A stretch of 64,000 bases of DNA from Dermacentor variabilis (taxonomy: Eukaryota > Arthropoda > Arachnida > Ixodida > Ixodidae), in the NCBI RefSeq assembly GCF_050947875.1, contig NC_134569.1, forward strand, positions 265,341,600 to 265,405,599. The letters run 5' to 3'. Every line of letters starts with the position of its first letter. The stretch's first letter is position 1. The position numbers were made by a program, and so were the translations under genes. The notes beneath the pieces were generated by a model. That model saw nothing but the letters and a program-made list of their open reading frames with translations, was not told the DNA's origin and searched no databases. Shown one piece after another: positions 11,658-22,279 of the stretch.

Positions 11658-11990
11658 CTGCGTACAGTGTATGCTTGTTATTGACGGGACTCCTGCGAGC
11701 ACTGCTGCCAAACTGTGGTCAGAGCAGAAAGATCCTGGCTTATACATTGTCCGTGGCCTAGAATGCCGTCCTCTGCGCAAGCGCTCCCATTCCACAGCAC
11801 AAAGCCACTTGTCGATTGGGTAGGTCTGCGCCGCGTGTCCACACGATCTGTATCGCTTAGGCTGTCCGTTCAGTGCTCCAGTCGGTGGTATCCGTGGCAG
11901 CGCGCGGCAATAAAGATCCCAGCAATGTGATGAGCTGCGTACAGAGAATGCTTATTATTGACGTGAATCCTGCGAGCACTGCTGCCAAAC
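11658..11990 (-). repeat. 5' UTR of NLTR-B with terminal direct repeat
   Basis: A 56-bp segment occurs at 11658-11713 and again at 11935-11990 (period 277 bp). The outer copy forms the exact 5' end of the element, reading GTTTGGCAGCAGTGCTCGC on the minus strand. No ORF is supported between the copies. The arrangement resembles the monomeric promoters of some non-LTR elements. Confidence 0.75.
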
Positions 11991-12215
11991 CTCGAAAGTG
12001 TCCCCATGGAAGGATGTGGGGATTCCCGGCTGGTTAAGGACGACCTCGGTCGGTGCCGTTGAGGAAGAAGATGAAACTGATGTACTCATCTTTGCCACTC
12101 GATTGGGTAGAGGCTCGTGCTCAGGTGGAAGTCCCTGAAGTCGACGGCTTGTCCGTACGTGAACAGGAGTCAGCTCGACCGGACTTCGTACTGGGCTTCT
12201 ACACGGCGTTCGATC
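11991..12215 (-). pseudogene. gag N-terminal fragment of gypsy-1
   Basis: Translation includes TSRRLQGLPPEHEPLP and PGIPTSFHGDTFE, parallel to SRRLQQLPPEHRILP and TPMFRGSTFEDPE at the gag start of gypsy-2 (38690-38900). Gag sequence stops abruptly at 11991 where NLTR-B begins; the rest of gag is missing from this copy. Confidence 0.75.
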
Positions 12216-12237
12216 TGGGCGTGGTAGCATGTACCCA

Positions 12238-12249
12238 GCACCTCCACCA
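12238..12249 (-). promoter_or_regulatory. Primer-binding site of gypsy-1
   Basis: The minus strand reads TGGTGGAGGTGC just inside the 5' LTR, complementary to a tRNA 3' end ...ACCTCCACCA. That end is typical of tRNA-Ala in many animals, which makes tRNA-Ala the likely primer. The same 12 bases occupy the same place in gypsy-2 (38953-38964). A 6-bp spacer separates it from the LTR here. Confidence 0.6.
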
Positions 12250-12255
12250 GAAAAA

Positions 12256-12411
12256 TGTGACGTAGATTGAAGACGAGTCTTACAAAATATACGCTTCTCT
12301 TTAATGGCGGGCCAGAAGAAGAGCGTGAAGCGTACGCGCTTCGTCGTCTTCCATGGCGCCGGCCGTCGCGCGCGCCGTCCCGCGGCGCGGGAGCCCCACA
12401 ACATTGTGTCA
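12256..12411 (-). repeat. 5' LTR of gypsy-1
   Basis: Same length as 3392-3547, about 92% identical, TG...CA ends, followed by ATAT (12412-12415) matching the left flank. Positions 12412-12422 beyond it are the remainder of the NLTR-A1 AT-rich tail. Confidence 0.85.
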
Positions 12412-12422
12412 ATATTATATTA

Positions 12423-12843
12423 TAAGCACGTGCTTGCTGCTTTTGGCTGCGAACGTGCTTTTCTACGAAGTCCAAGTGGTAAGAACGCGCATGCTGCTTT
12501 TGGCAGCGCGCGCACGTGGACTTCTGCCAAACCACGTGATAAGTACGCCCATGCAGCTGTTCGCAGCGCGCGCGCACGTTGTTTTCTGCCAAACCACTTG
12601 AAAAGCGTGCGCATGCAGCTTTGGTAGTGCGGGCATGTTGTTTTATGCCAAACCACGTGCTAAGCGTGCACTTGCAGCTTTCGGCCGCGCGCGCTCGTGT
12701 CTTTTCTGCGAAAACCAAGCGCTAAGCACGCACATGCTGCTTTTAGCAGCGCGCGCACGTGGTTTTCTGCCAAACCACGTCCCAAGCACGCGCATGCTGC
12801 TCTGGGCAGCGCGTGCGCGTGATTTTCAGCCACTTGGTAAGCA
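12423..12843 (+). repeat. Satellite block 1 (60-bp monomer array)
   Basis: About seven monomers. Each reads roughly AAGCACGCGCATGCTGC, then TTTTGGCAGCGCGCGCACG, then TGGTTTTCTGCCAAACCACG, then TG. The left border is the NLTR-A1 tail; the right border is the NLTR-C 3' end. Apparent long reading frames here are by-products of the stop-poor monomer. Confidence 0.9.
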
Positions 12844-13386
12844 TAATAATCTTTATTACGTCCAGTCATGTCATGGTTACAGATCCAGCCCGCATAAGCA
12901 ACATTGCTTGTGTGCGAGGCTGGGCAGTCAGCTGGTAGTACTGATATGTGTACAAATAAATAAATTATTAAAAAGAATATAGGAAAGAATGGTATTGCAA
13001 AAGTGAACAACTGATAATATTTGAACAAAAGATATTATTGCATAAACAGGAAAAAAAATACACATTGACATTAGAGATGACTTCGCAATCAGGTTCGCAT
13101 GCTTCAGATCCCGAAGAAAACTTCGAAGAATAAGGGCATTAGGTGTCACCCATGACCTGAAATGTGATTTTATTTTTTTAAATGTTCCCGCGATATCATT
13201 CTCATTCAATTTATTGAAATTAGCCGGCACGTAGAAAGCACGAGTTCTCTTGCCGTAGTTTGTGTACACACGAGGTACCACATATTCTTGTGTCTGACGT
13301 AAGCTGCGAGATTTCACGTTCAAGACTTTGAATTTAGTAGAAAAATAACTTTTCCACATAGCATCGAACAAAACTTGCTGCTCGAC
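12844..13386 (-). mobile_element. NLTR-C, 5'-truncated CR1-like fragment
   Basis: Minus-strand 3' end with an AATAAAG-like signal and a short AT-rich tail at 12844. Coding remnant 12928-13386 ends the RT C-terminal region: KRTRAFYVPANFNKLNENDIA resembles the ends of CR1-like ORF2 proteins. The satellite reads on in phase across the insertion (GGTAAGCA before, AAACATGCAGC after). Confidence 0.7.
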
Positions 13387-13796
13387 AAACATGCAGCTTT
13401 TTGTAGCGCGCGCACGTTGTTTTCTGCCAAACTAGGTGCTAAGCATGCGCATGCAGCTTTTGTCAACTCACACACGTGGCCGTTCTGCCAAAACCTGCTG
13501 ATATGTACGCGCATAGTGCTTTTGGCCGCGCAAGTGGTTTTCTACCAAGCTCAAGTGCTAAGCACGGGCATGCTGCTTTTGGCAGCGCGCCCACGTGCAC
13601 TTCGCCCAAACCACGTGCTAAGCCCGCCCGTGCTGCTCTTTTCGGCGCGCGCGTGGTTTTCTGCCAAACCACTTGAAAAGCATGCACATGCAGCTTTGGT
13701 AGTGCGGGCACGTTGTTTTCTGCCAAACCACGTGCTAAGCATGCGCATGGAGCTCTTGGCTCCGCGCGCACGTGGTTTTCTGCCAAACCCCGTGCT
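13387..13796 (+). repeat. Satellite block 2
   Basis: Same monomer and orientation as block 1, about seven units, ending CCCCGTGCT where NLTR-D begins. Confidence 0.9.
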
Positions 13797-13945
13797 GGCA
13801 CACGCTCAGCAGCAGTGGCACCGCTTGGTTTCGTCGGCGACCATCTAAAAGAAAAAGCGTATTCCACCTTTGCAGGTTTGTGCTGTATTGTCCTTGTTTT
13901 AAATACAGCATATTGTACGGTGGCCACTGCTGCTTAGCCCCACTA

Positions 13946-14890
13946 ATGGCTGATGCATGTATTACTTGTCACGAGTGTATCTCTAGGGATACACCTTATA
14001 TGATTTGCTGCGACTGCAATTACAACTACCATGCCGGCGCGTGCTCTGGAGTAACAGAAATCAATTGCAAATGAAAAGTGAGCAAGCAAAAAGCCTATAG
14101 AAAGGTGCAACATGTACAACCGAAAAAGGTCGCATCAACCAAAACGCTGCAATAGAAGGCTCAGAGCCTAAAGGATATTTTGCAAAAGATATAACGGACA
14201 TGAATTGCAAGCTTTCCGAGCTACTGAAGATCGAAGCCAAAGTTAACGCTCTTGAGCGAGTTTTCGACGTTGTGAACGACATTAAAAATCAGTGAATGAA
14301 ATGTCAGAAAAATATGATAAAGTACTAAGCCAGATGAAGCAGCGACCACATGACATATCGGGCCTCAGGAAGCGGTTTGAAAAACTTGAGGTGGAAGCCA
14401 AAGAACAAAAGATAAGCAAACTTAGACACTACGGTAATGAATTCGATCAGTATAGGCAAAGATTAAACATGGAAGTACATGGAATTCATAAGCAAAAGAA
14501 CGAAAACCTTTTAGAGAAGCGAAACGAACTGGCTAAACACCTCGAGCTGCCACAGCTGTCGCCAGCAGGTACCCAAGCCGTTCACCGACTTCCTGCTAAT
14601 GAAGATTCTAATAAACCTCCCCCCCTCCCCACCGTATTGGTGCGCTTTTCATACCGCCTAACTCGAGATACTTAGCTGAATAGGGAGAGAGACCTGAGGA
14701 AGCTATAATCAAAGGTTTACTTCAACGAAAGTCTGACTGTCCACAACAAAAAACTGTTTTGGGAAATGAAATCAAAGGCACGTGAAATGAATTTTCAGTT
14801 CGCGTGGATCAAAGACGGCAAAATGTTCGTGCAGCGTAGCTCTAAAGATCGGGTTATAAAAATAATAACAGTGCAAGATCTGGAAACGAG
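13946..14890 (+). pseudogene. NLTR-D ORF1 with PHD-like finger
   Basis: ATG at 13946 begins a finger with Cys pairs (CITCHECI, MICCDCNYNYHAGACSG), the C4-H-C3 spacing of PHD-type fingers known in CR1 ORF1. A stop ends that frame at 14074. Further frames carry a coiled coil (14292-14400) and an RNA-binding-like part (QRLNMEVHGIHKQKNENLL, then GTQAVHRLPANED, then VLVRFSYRLTRDT). Remnant homology reaches about 14890. Same architecture as the ORF1s of NLTR-F and NLTR-A2. Confidence 0.75.
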
Positions 14891-15009
14891 ACGATAACGT
14901 ATTTGACGGTCTTTTCTTTGTCTATCGCTGTTATGACGAACTAATCCATGGCGACATGTCATCAAACATGTGACTATTATGATGCAAATTCTTTCCGACA
15001 CCTAAAGCT

Positions 15010-15822
15010 TTCGCAATATGCAAGGCAGCTTTCCTTGCTTCATCGCAATGTGCGCAGTTTAACGAATAAAACTGAGTAGATTGATACACTGCTGGATAAC
15101 CTGAATCAACAGTCTGAATTTTTGTGTTTCACTGAAACGTGGATCTTTAATAAATCTGCTATTGTATATTTTCCTCACTAGACGCGTGCTTCTGTGTCAC
15201 GAAGTGGCAAGAGAGGAGGGGGCGTTGCAATATATGCGCAAAATAATTGTCACTTTAAATATCAAAATACTCGATTGTAGATCGTCAGTATGAAAGCTTA
15301 CTGATAAAATGCACCAATCCAATGTTACCTGTACTTTACAGACCCCCTTCTGGTAATCTTAATGAGTTCCTTGCATACCTTGAACAGATATTGTATTACC
15401 TGCTATGTATTGGCCTTCCCGTCGTTGTTACCGGCGACGCTAACATCAACTTACTCTCAGAGGACAGAAATAAGCAACGTCTTATTGACACATTTTATTC
15501 TTTTGGTTGCCAAAGTGCCATTGATTTACCTACTAGGGTGGCGAATAAATCTGAAACTTTGCTTTACCTGTGCTTTACAAATTACCCTGTTTCTCAATCA
15601 GATGTTGGTGTATTAACATCAGGAATAAGTGGTCATTTGCCCATTTTTGTGTTTTTCACGCCGCACTCTTCCCATCATAACCGCTTCAAGGACCATTATC
15701 CTATCTTGTGTAGACAAATAACAGGAGACAAAATTGTATTTTTTGGCAGCTTGTTGAGGAAGCGAACTGCAGCACTGTACTACAAGAGACTAACCCTGTC
15801 GTGGTTTATGACACCTGTATAG
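15010..15822 (+). pseudogene. Endonuclease domain of NLTR-D ORF2
   Basis: Starts in degenerate frames (LLHRNVRSLTNKTE near 15040, LCFTETWIFN near 15125) and continues as an open stretch 15322-15822: LPVLYRPPSGNLNEFLAYLE, VVVTGDANINLLSED (GDAN in place of GDFN), LPTRVANKSETLL and ISGHLPIFVFF (SGH in place of SDH). Two catalytic positions are altered, so the enzyme is dead. Confidence 0.78.
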
Positions 15823-15952
15823 AAAATGTCAAAGGATTTTATGATTAAGTATTTCCTCTTGTTGAATTTAAGAAGCATAAGAAGTCCAGAAATCCGTGGA
15901 TCGACATGCCTCCCTCATGAAGCGCATAAGAGAACGTGATTAGCTGTTTGCC

Positions 15953-17570
15953 TTGTTCATAAATACAAAAGATATTCCTTATCTACAGCAACATAAACAG
16001 CTCAGGAACCACTTAAATTCCAATTTAATGCGACCTCGAGCCATCTACCATGAAAACAAGTTCAAGAATGTTTGCAATATTTCTAGAAAAATTTGGAGAT
16101 GTGTCAAAAGCCTCACGTCAACAGAAACGACCAATGATATTTCAGAACTCATGATACAGGGTACGCATTACTCAGGTACAGCATTTGTCGACAAATTTAA
16201 TGAACATTTTTTAAAAACCGGAATGTCTGAGAACCCCGACACAAGCAACACTGATTGCAGGTCATACATTAAGCGTTGTGCTGTGTCGTCGATATTCCCC
16301 GCTCCCGCTACTGAATTAGAGGTTCATGATCACCTGCGGAAAATAAAAAATGGTAGAGCATGTGGCATTGACGAAATGAAGCGTCAGCCTATAAAAGCCA
16401 TTTCTCATATCATTGTTCGGTCAATCTCTCACATAATCAACTTAATTCTTTGTACCGGAACGTTTACTGATAAACTAAAAATCTAAAGGGCGACAGCAAT
16501 TTTCAAAGAAGGTGACAAAGGCGACCTTGGCAATTACCGTCCGATCTCGATCTTGCCGATATTCTCAAAAGTTCTTGAAGAGGCCATTTATTCTCGGTTT
16601 TCTTAGTTTTTTCAACAAAAGAACATAATTACTAAGCAGCAGTATGGCTTTAAAAAGCAAAAATCTACTGAACCGCCCGTATTGGACACAAAAAATATAA
16701 AATAATTGCCAACTTCGAGCAAAAACTCTTCACTTTAGTCTCATCTTATCTCATCTCATCACATCTTATCTTATCTTATCTCATCTCATCACATCTTATT
16801 AGACAAACTGTGTAAACATGGTATTAGAGCAGTAGCTTTCGATCTGGTTGAAAGCTACCTTAAAGATCGCGTTCAATACAGTGCCATGAATGACTTCAAA
16901 TCTGGGAAGGGGCATATAACATGCGGCGTTCCTCAGGGGTCAATTATTGGGCTGCTTCTTTATCTAATTTATCTAAATGATATCGTAAATGTGCCACACC
17001 CGCCACATTTAACATTATATGCTTAAGACACCAGCGCTTTCTTTTGCGTTCAAATCAATACATGATCAGGGTAACAATTCGCTGCAGGAACTGCCAGAAT
17101 GGCTTAAAATTAACAGTTTAGAATTAAACATAAAAAGGAAAGTTTGTTATGTTTAGACCTCGTAATAAGCAAGCTCCTCACGAGAACTTTCTTCATTTTC
17201 GTAATCAAGTAGTTGACCGAGTTACATCATGCAAATTTGCTGGTATACTTTCTAACGAATACCTAGATTGGTATATGCATACAAATATTGGCCGTTAAAA
17301 TGTGTCGTGAGGGATTGGTATTATATGCAGATTGAGAAGCTTCATTTCAGTATGGTTAAAGAAACACCTGTACTACAATTTGATACACTCGCACATTAAT
17401 AATTTCTACTGGTGTGGCGTAAAACGACAAAAACTTACATGGAAAGTATAATTGCCCTCCAAAAGAGAGTATTGCGAATTATCGAAGGTGTTCCATACCA
17501 TTGTCACACAGCTCCAATATTTAAAAAGCAACAAATCCTCACTATTGGTAATATATTCAATAGGAAAATA
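15953..17570 (+). pseudogene. Reverse transcriptase region of NLTR-D ORF2
   Basis: Linker plus RT start at 15953-16486 (FVDKFNEHFLKTGMS, KIKNGRACGIDEMK), then GNYRPISILPIFSKVLEEAI near 16530, a simple repeat where the first catalytic block should be (16738-16800), then GVPQGSIIGLLLYLIYLND near 16928. The catalytic box is spoiled by a stop: YA-stop-DTSAF near 17020. RT thumb remnants reach about 17570. Confidence 0.78.
16738..16800 (+). repeat. Pentanucleotide microsatellite inside the NLTR-D RT
   Basis: Twelve consecutive pentamers of the type TCATC/TTATC/ACATC replace the sequence that should encode the first acidic RT motif. Confidence 0.88.
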
Positions 17571-18038
17571 GCTACTCTAATATAGAACCAAACAATATCT
17601 ATGCCATCTGGTTTGTAAATAAATACCTTCGGATAGAACACTGGCACGGCATGCAACTTACGTTTTATAAAAAGGAAAAGCTACGCACAAACTACGGCGC
17701 CCACAAGTTCTAATATCTAATGCCAGATTTCTTACACAAACACCCCAATGCATTGTCCATTATGCGAAGAAGCACTTCTGTCCACGCCCTGAGAAAAACT
17801 ATGCATACGTACCTATTATCATTTCATTAGGGACGGACTATGTAGGGAAATTATTACCTTCGTTTTACGGATTTGTTTTTGACATGTATTCAATGTTTTT
17901 CATTACATCGTCTCGTATTTGTATATTTACTCTTGAAGTCATCATATTTGACGCATTGCGTGTTCTTGCAGTTATATTTATTTATTTATTGGTACCTCAA
18001 ATACCCCATTTGGGGTTTTACATGAGGGGTGGGCATAT

Positions 18039-19570
18039 TTACATAATATTTTCAATAAATGCCTTGAACGATGAATGACTGGAGTGGTGCACCGCTTCAG
18101 AAGGTAGATAATTCCAGTCTTTCGCTGTTTGAATGAAGAAAGAGTTAAGATGAGAGGAGGTGCGAGCTGGAGGGGGATAAACAGCCTTTGAATGGCCATG
18201 ACGGGATGAAGTGCGATGCGCAGGCGTGATGTCGGTCTGATGAAGTAGTGAGTGATAAAATTTGTAAAAGAGGCACAGTCTTGCTGTTTTGCGGCGCTGC
18301 TCGAGGGTTGGAAGTTTCAGAGATGATTTAAGTTTAGTAACGCTAGTGTGGTAAGAGTAGTCAGAATGAATGAACCTTGCTGCACGATTCTGTATGGATT
18401 CTAGTGCTGTTGCCAGGTTAGATTGGTGTGGGTCCCATACTGAGCATGCGTATTCTAGTTTGGGTCGAACGATTGTTAAGTATGCGAGTAGTTTTACTGA
18501 GTGCGGGACAAGACGTAGATTACGGCGCAGGTAGCTTAGTACACGATTGGCATCATTGCTAATGTTGCAAATGTGTGAGGACCAACTGAGGTTATTGGAC
18601 AAGTTAACGCCTAGGTATTTATATGAAGTCACAGCACATATTTCCGAACCGGCGATAGTGTAATTAGCTGACATAAATGATTGGCGACGATGGAAAGTAA
18701 GTAGTGATGTTTTTTTGACGTTGAGGGACATTAGCCAATTGTTACACCAAGTTTCAATGACGTTAAGGTCGGACTGGAGGGCGCGAGAATCAGCGTCGTT
18801 AGTAATAGGACGATAGATTACACAGTCATCGGCAAATAAACGAATTTTGGAAGAACAGCCTATAGGTAAGTCGTTAATGTATATTAAGAAGAGTAGTGGT
18901 CCCAGGACTGTGCCTTGTGGCACGCCAGAGATAACGGGTGATAAGGTAGACGAGCATTGGTTAGCGTAAACGAACTGTTGACGGTTAGTGAGAAAGTTGC
19001 GTATCCATTGGAGAACACGAGGGTTAAGATTAAGACATGATAGTTTTAAAAAGAGCAGTTCATGAGGAAACTTGTCGAAGGCTTTTTGGAAATCTAGGAA
19101 GAGGGCGTCTATGGGTATGTTTTGATCAAGATGCGAGCTGATGTCATTAACGAATAGGGCTAGTTGAGTCTCGCAGGACATGCCTTTCTGAAAACCGTGT
19201 TGGTTTGGATTAAAGAAATTAGCGGATGTTAGGAAGTTTACAATATGAGAATAAATTATATGCTCCATTAGTTTAGAACAAACACTGATGAGGGAAATTG
19301 GACGGTAATTGTGGCACGATGATGATGATCCTTTTTTTCGTACTGGAATTATCTTACCTATTTTCCAGTCTTGCGGCACCGCTCCAGATGATAATGATTG
19401 CTGAAAGATATGACACAAAAATACACTAGAGATGTGCGCGGTGTTCTTAAGCATTTTGGAATTGATGCCGTCGATGCCGGCTGAAGATGTTAATTTGAGG
19501 GACTCAATTAGCTTGGTGATACCATGTGCTTCGATTGTTATGCAGGCATCGTTGGGTTGTTGAGGTAAGG
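18039..19570 (-). pseudogene. Reverse transcriptase half of NLTR-E ORF2
   Basis: The open frame extends from about 19560 (NDACITIEAHGITKLIES) to the stop at 18039. RT blocks are all present: NYRPISLISVCSKLMEHII, FLDFQKAFDKFPHEL, GVPQGTVLGPLLFLIYINDL and RLFADDCVIYRP with the catalytic FADD. The thumb follows (YKYLGVNLSNNLSW, IVRPKLEYACSVWDP), then a C-terminal RAARFIHSDYSYHTSV segment usual for this group. It would copy element RNA into DNA at the nicked target. It joins the endonuclease frame across a one-base frameshift near 19545-19560. Confidence 0.88.
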
Positions 19571-20779
19571 ACAGTCTGGGAGGTCAGTGTTAGGTTCAGA
19601 AGTGACCACGGAAGAGGAGACAGAGTTTAGTACTTCAGATACTTTATGGTCTGGAACACGGTTATTATCGTTATCATATAATAGTAATGGTTTACGGTTA
19701 TTTGGGTTAATGTATTTCCAGAATTGTTTGGGATTGTTTTGCAGCATGTTAGGGAGTGTAGTTGAGTAGAAGGTTCGTTTAGCTGTTGCGGCTAAGGAAT
19801 CAAACTCCTTTTCAGTGACGTAATATTTTTCCCATGCCGGAGCGGTATTGGAACGCTTGGCTTTACGAAACAATCTTTTCTTTTTATTGTTTAGTCGTTT
19901 TAATGTGTTGTTGAACCATGGGGACGAAGGTCGCTCTGTTGAAATGATGGTTGGTATGTAAGTCGTAGTGAGTTCGATCATTTTATTTTTAAAAAGCGTC
20001 CAGTTGGCGTCTACTGTGCGCTTCGGGAAATATATAATGAACCAGTTGTAAAACTCGGCTAGTGCATTGTTGATGCTGATGTAATCACCTTTATCGTAGA
20101 GTGTTATTTTCTTTTTTGATTTTTTGCAATGAGGTAGCTGCCAGGATAATTCTGCATGTAGTACCGAGTGATCACTTAGTTCTGGTAGATGTGTTATAGA
20201 AGAAACACTGTCGGGATGGGATGTTAAGATAAGGTCGAGTATGTTAGAGCACTGTTGGTTTTTCCGCGTTGGGGTAGACACTAGCTGCGTCAAACCAAAG
20301 GTGAGGCATGTGTTAAGAAAATTACATTCAAGGTTATTTTTAGACAGTGTTATGGCTGGTTCGGACCATGTTATATCAGGAAAGTTAAAGTCACCTAAGA
20401 GGAGTAGTTGCGCATGATTAAATGACTTCGTAACAGTTTGCAGTGCCTCGTGGAAGTGAATAGTGAAGGAAGCATCTGCATCGGGGGGTCGATAGCATAC
20501 ACCGATAATAGTTTGTAGGTATGAAGAACTGCACAATACGAATAAGATTTCTAGAGGTGAAGTGATATTGATAATGGAGCAACAAAGGCTGCGATGGGCA
20601 GCTATCAGAACACCTCCTCCGCGTTTGCCTACACGATCCCGCCTAAATATGTCAAAATCAGGAAGGAAAGAAGTAAGCTCTGTGTTATCGACGGTAGAAT
20701 TCAGCCACGTTTCTGTTAGTACAAGAAGCTTACAATCAGCAGAATCGATAAGGCTACAGAGTGCTTCGCGTTTGGGCAA
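19538..20779 (-). pseudogene. Endonuclease half of NLTR-E ORF2
   Basis: 413 codons with APE-type motifs intact: LLVLTETWLNSTVD, DRVGKRGGGVLIAAHR, GVCYRPPDADASF, LLLLGDFNFPDITW (metal-binding Asp and Asn kept) and LPELSDHSVLHAEL (Asp-His pair kept). Residues 230-410 are the basic linker between endonuclease and RT. The frame ends prematurely at 19538 because of the frameshift. Otherwise the domain looks functional, unlike the endonucleases of NLTR-B and NLTR-D. The N-terminus may begin slightly upstream of the first Met. Confidence 0.87.
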
Positions 20780-20851
20780 TAAGCTTCTAATGTTAGTATA
20801 AACGAATGATACAGGGATGCTATATGGTTTTGCGATAGTGCGTGATGGTAG

Positions 20852-21760
20852 CTATGAAGTTGATATAACTCTGTTTGTAGTGTTATCATACTTGTAACTT
20901 CTGTTATCCACGATTAGTTTGTCGTACCGGAGTTTGAACGGTTTCTGTTGCGACTTGCCGAACTCGATTAGTTGTTTACGTGCATGCCGAGTGTTAGCTG
21001 AGTAGTCTTCCGATATGCTGTAGCTGGACCCTCTAAGTTGTTTAGCATTTGAAAGAATGTGTTGTTTTACTTTGAAATGAGCTAATTTGATAATTATGGG
21101 TCTGTTTCTATTAGAGCTGTATCTGCCAATTCTATGAGCGCGCTCAATATCGAAGGGATCCAACTTGATATTAAGGTTAGAAGCACAAAGTTCCACAATT
21201 TTCTTCTCCGATTCTTGCCACGTTTCGCGCTCAGTATCAGATACCCCAAAAAACACAAGGTTAGAACGACGAGCTCTATCTTCTGAATCGTTTAGTCTTG
21301 ATGAAATGTCGGAAACGGCTTTAGTGTTTGTATCGACCACTGTCCTGATGCAATTAACTTCGGTTTTAAGTGCAGTTATGGCGGAAACATCACCTTCAAT
21401 TTTTGTTAGTCGCCTTTTAAAGTCGTCAAAAATTTTGTCGTTCTGATATAGTTTATTTCGAATTGATTTCATTTCACTTAGAAGAGATGCCTGACCTGAG
21501 TTTATTTCCTCCAATGCAGCCATTATGTCACAGGATGCCTGAGTTGAAGTGGAACCGGTGTTAGGGCCGGGATTTAATTCTATGTCGCCAGAGAGAGCAA
21601 GAAGTTGTAAGATGACAGACGTGCAGTCGCGAACAATGGTAATGCAGCAGCCTGGGCTTGGCAGCACTAGCAAAGCGGCATAGCGGGAACGACGCGCATA
21701 AATAGCGTAATTGGTTGTTACCTGTAATGCGAAAAGGCGTCCGGCGTCAGTGAACCGCAT
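20852..21760 (-). CDS. NLTR-E ORF1 protein with 2A motif and coiled coil
   Basis: About 302 codons from the ATG at 21758-21760; the frame is open further upstream, through the 5' UTR to 22327, so the start is inferred. Residues 1-56 are a basic then hydrophobic leader (AALLVLPSPGCCITIV, VILQLLAL). Residues 58-66 are GDIELNPG-P, a 2A motif. Residues 80-160 form a heptad-rich coiled coil. Residues 165-300 match the RNA-binding type ORF1 domain (RRSNLVFFGVSD, IERAHRIGRYSS, RPIIIKLAHFKVKQHIL). By family it binds element RNA. It lies directly upstream of ORF2. No PHD finger, unlike NLTR-A, D and F. Confidence 0.82.
   Translation of the reverse strand: MRFTDAGRLFALQVTTNYAIYARRSRYAALLVLPSPGCCITIVRDCTSVILQLLALSGDIELNPGPNTGSTSTQASCDIMAALEEINSGQASLLSEMKSIRNKLYQNDKIFDDFKRRLTKIEGDVSAITALKTEVNCIRTVVDTNTKAVSDISSRLNDSEDRARRSNLVFFGVSDTERETWQESEKKIVELCASNLNIKLDPFDIERAHRIGRYSSNRNRPIIIKLAHFKVKQHILSNAKQLRGSSYSISEDYSANTRHARKQLIEFGKSQQKPFKLRYDKLIVDNRSYKYDNTTNRVISTS
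21563..21589 (-). other. 2A ribosome-skipping motif
   Basis: Nine codons read GDIELNPGP, fitting the consensus D-V/I-E-x-N-P-G-P exactly, preceded by a Leu-rich segment (VILQLLALS) as in active 2A sequences. In known cases the ribosome fails to form the Gly-Pro bond, releasing the leader and continuing from Pro. Here the separated product would start at the Pro of residue 66. Confidence 0.85.
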
Positions 21761-22279
21761 TGTCGGAGTGCTGCCAAGCCCACTGATGAGAGCGAGGGGG
21801 TGACGTGTTTTATGCCTGAAGGTTGATGTCTGTTTCGATGCGTCGGCTGAGGCAAAGTTGTATGAAGACGATAGATGCGATGAATTTCCGTTCAGGGGCG
21901 GTGCGGCGCAGTAGTCAACGGCGCTTGCATCGTTTTCGGAGCACTTGAGGGTAGACGAGGTTGGACCGTCTGTAACACCAGCGCGCTGAGGGTAGGGCGA
22001 GCCTACACCACGCACGAAGGCATACAGCTGACTGTAGACGTGAGGCGGCGCTGAGCGTCGGTCGGCATTGGCATTCCCGGGCAGACGATAGAGGATGCTC
22101 CGCCAGGTGAGTGTATCCCGCAAGCCAACACACCGTAAGCCGGGCGTGCCCGCAGGCCCCGTGGCGGCACCAGGAGAACAGCAGGTGCCAACAGTGAAGC
22201 AGAAGCCTGTGAGCACCTGTAATGCGAAAAGGCGTCCGGCGTCAGTGAACCACATTGTCGGAGTGCTGCCAAGCCCACT
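21720..22279 (-). repeat. 5' UTR of NLTR-E with 65-bp terminal direct repeat
   Basis: 21720-21784 and 22215-22279 differ at one base of 65 (period 495 bp). The outer copy is at the element's 5' end and starts near AGTGGGCTTGGCAGCACTCC on the minus strand. The inner copy overlaps the inferred ORF1 start. No other gene lies between the copies. Confidence 0.85.

Larger units (their letters stand above)
7651..11990 (-). mobile_element. NLTR-B, near full-length CR1-like retrotransposon
   Basis: About 4.3 kb. On the minus strand: 5' UTR with a duplicated 56-bp segment, ORF1 (coiled coil), ORF2 endonuclease, ORF2 reverse transcriptase, 3' UTR, and a tail of TTGAC pentamers (7655-7682). Its 5' end abuts the gypsy-1 gag at 11991. 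About 7683-8740 is RT C-terminal remnant plus 3' UTR, with no intact gene. ORF2 is split by several frameshifts, so the copy is inactive. Confidence 0.85.
3392..12411 (-). mobile_element. gypsy-1, Ty3/gypsy LTR retrotransposon with internal nested insertions
   Basis: Two 156-bp LTRs (3392-3547, 12256-12411) in the same orientation, TG...CA ends, and a 4-bp ATAT duplication on both sides (3388-3391 and 12412-12415). On the minus strand the order is LTR, primer-binding site, gag start, then a foreign block (6871-11990), then protease-RT linker, RT, RNase H, integrase, polypurine tract, LTR. By comparison with gypsy-2, about 1.5 kb of gag and protease is missing at the foreign block. The LTRs differ at about 13 of 156 sites by my count (about 8%). 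All coding domains carry frameshifts. Confidence 0.88.
13797..17974 (+). mobile_element. NLTR-D, decayed CR1-like retrotransposon (main part)
   Basis: Order: 5' UTR starting with CTCAGCAGCAGTGG, ORF1 with a PHD-type finger and coiled coil, ORF2 endonuclease and RT, 3' UTR. NLTR-E is inserted in the 3' UTR at 17975, and 22324-22508 is probably the continuation. GGCAC at 13797-13801 and again at 22512-22516 may be a 5-bp target duplication; this is weak because the satellite is GC-rich. The span 17571-17974 is 3' region with no gene. Confidence 0.8.
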
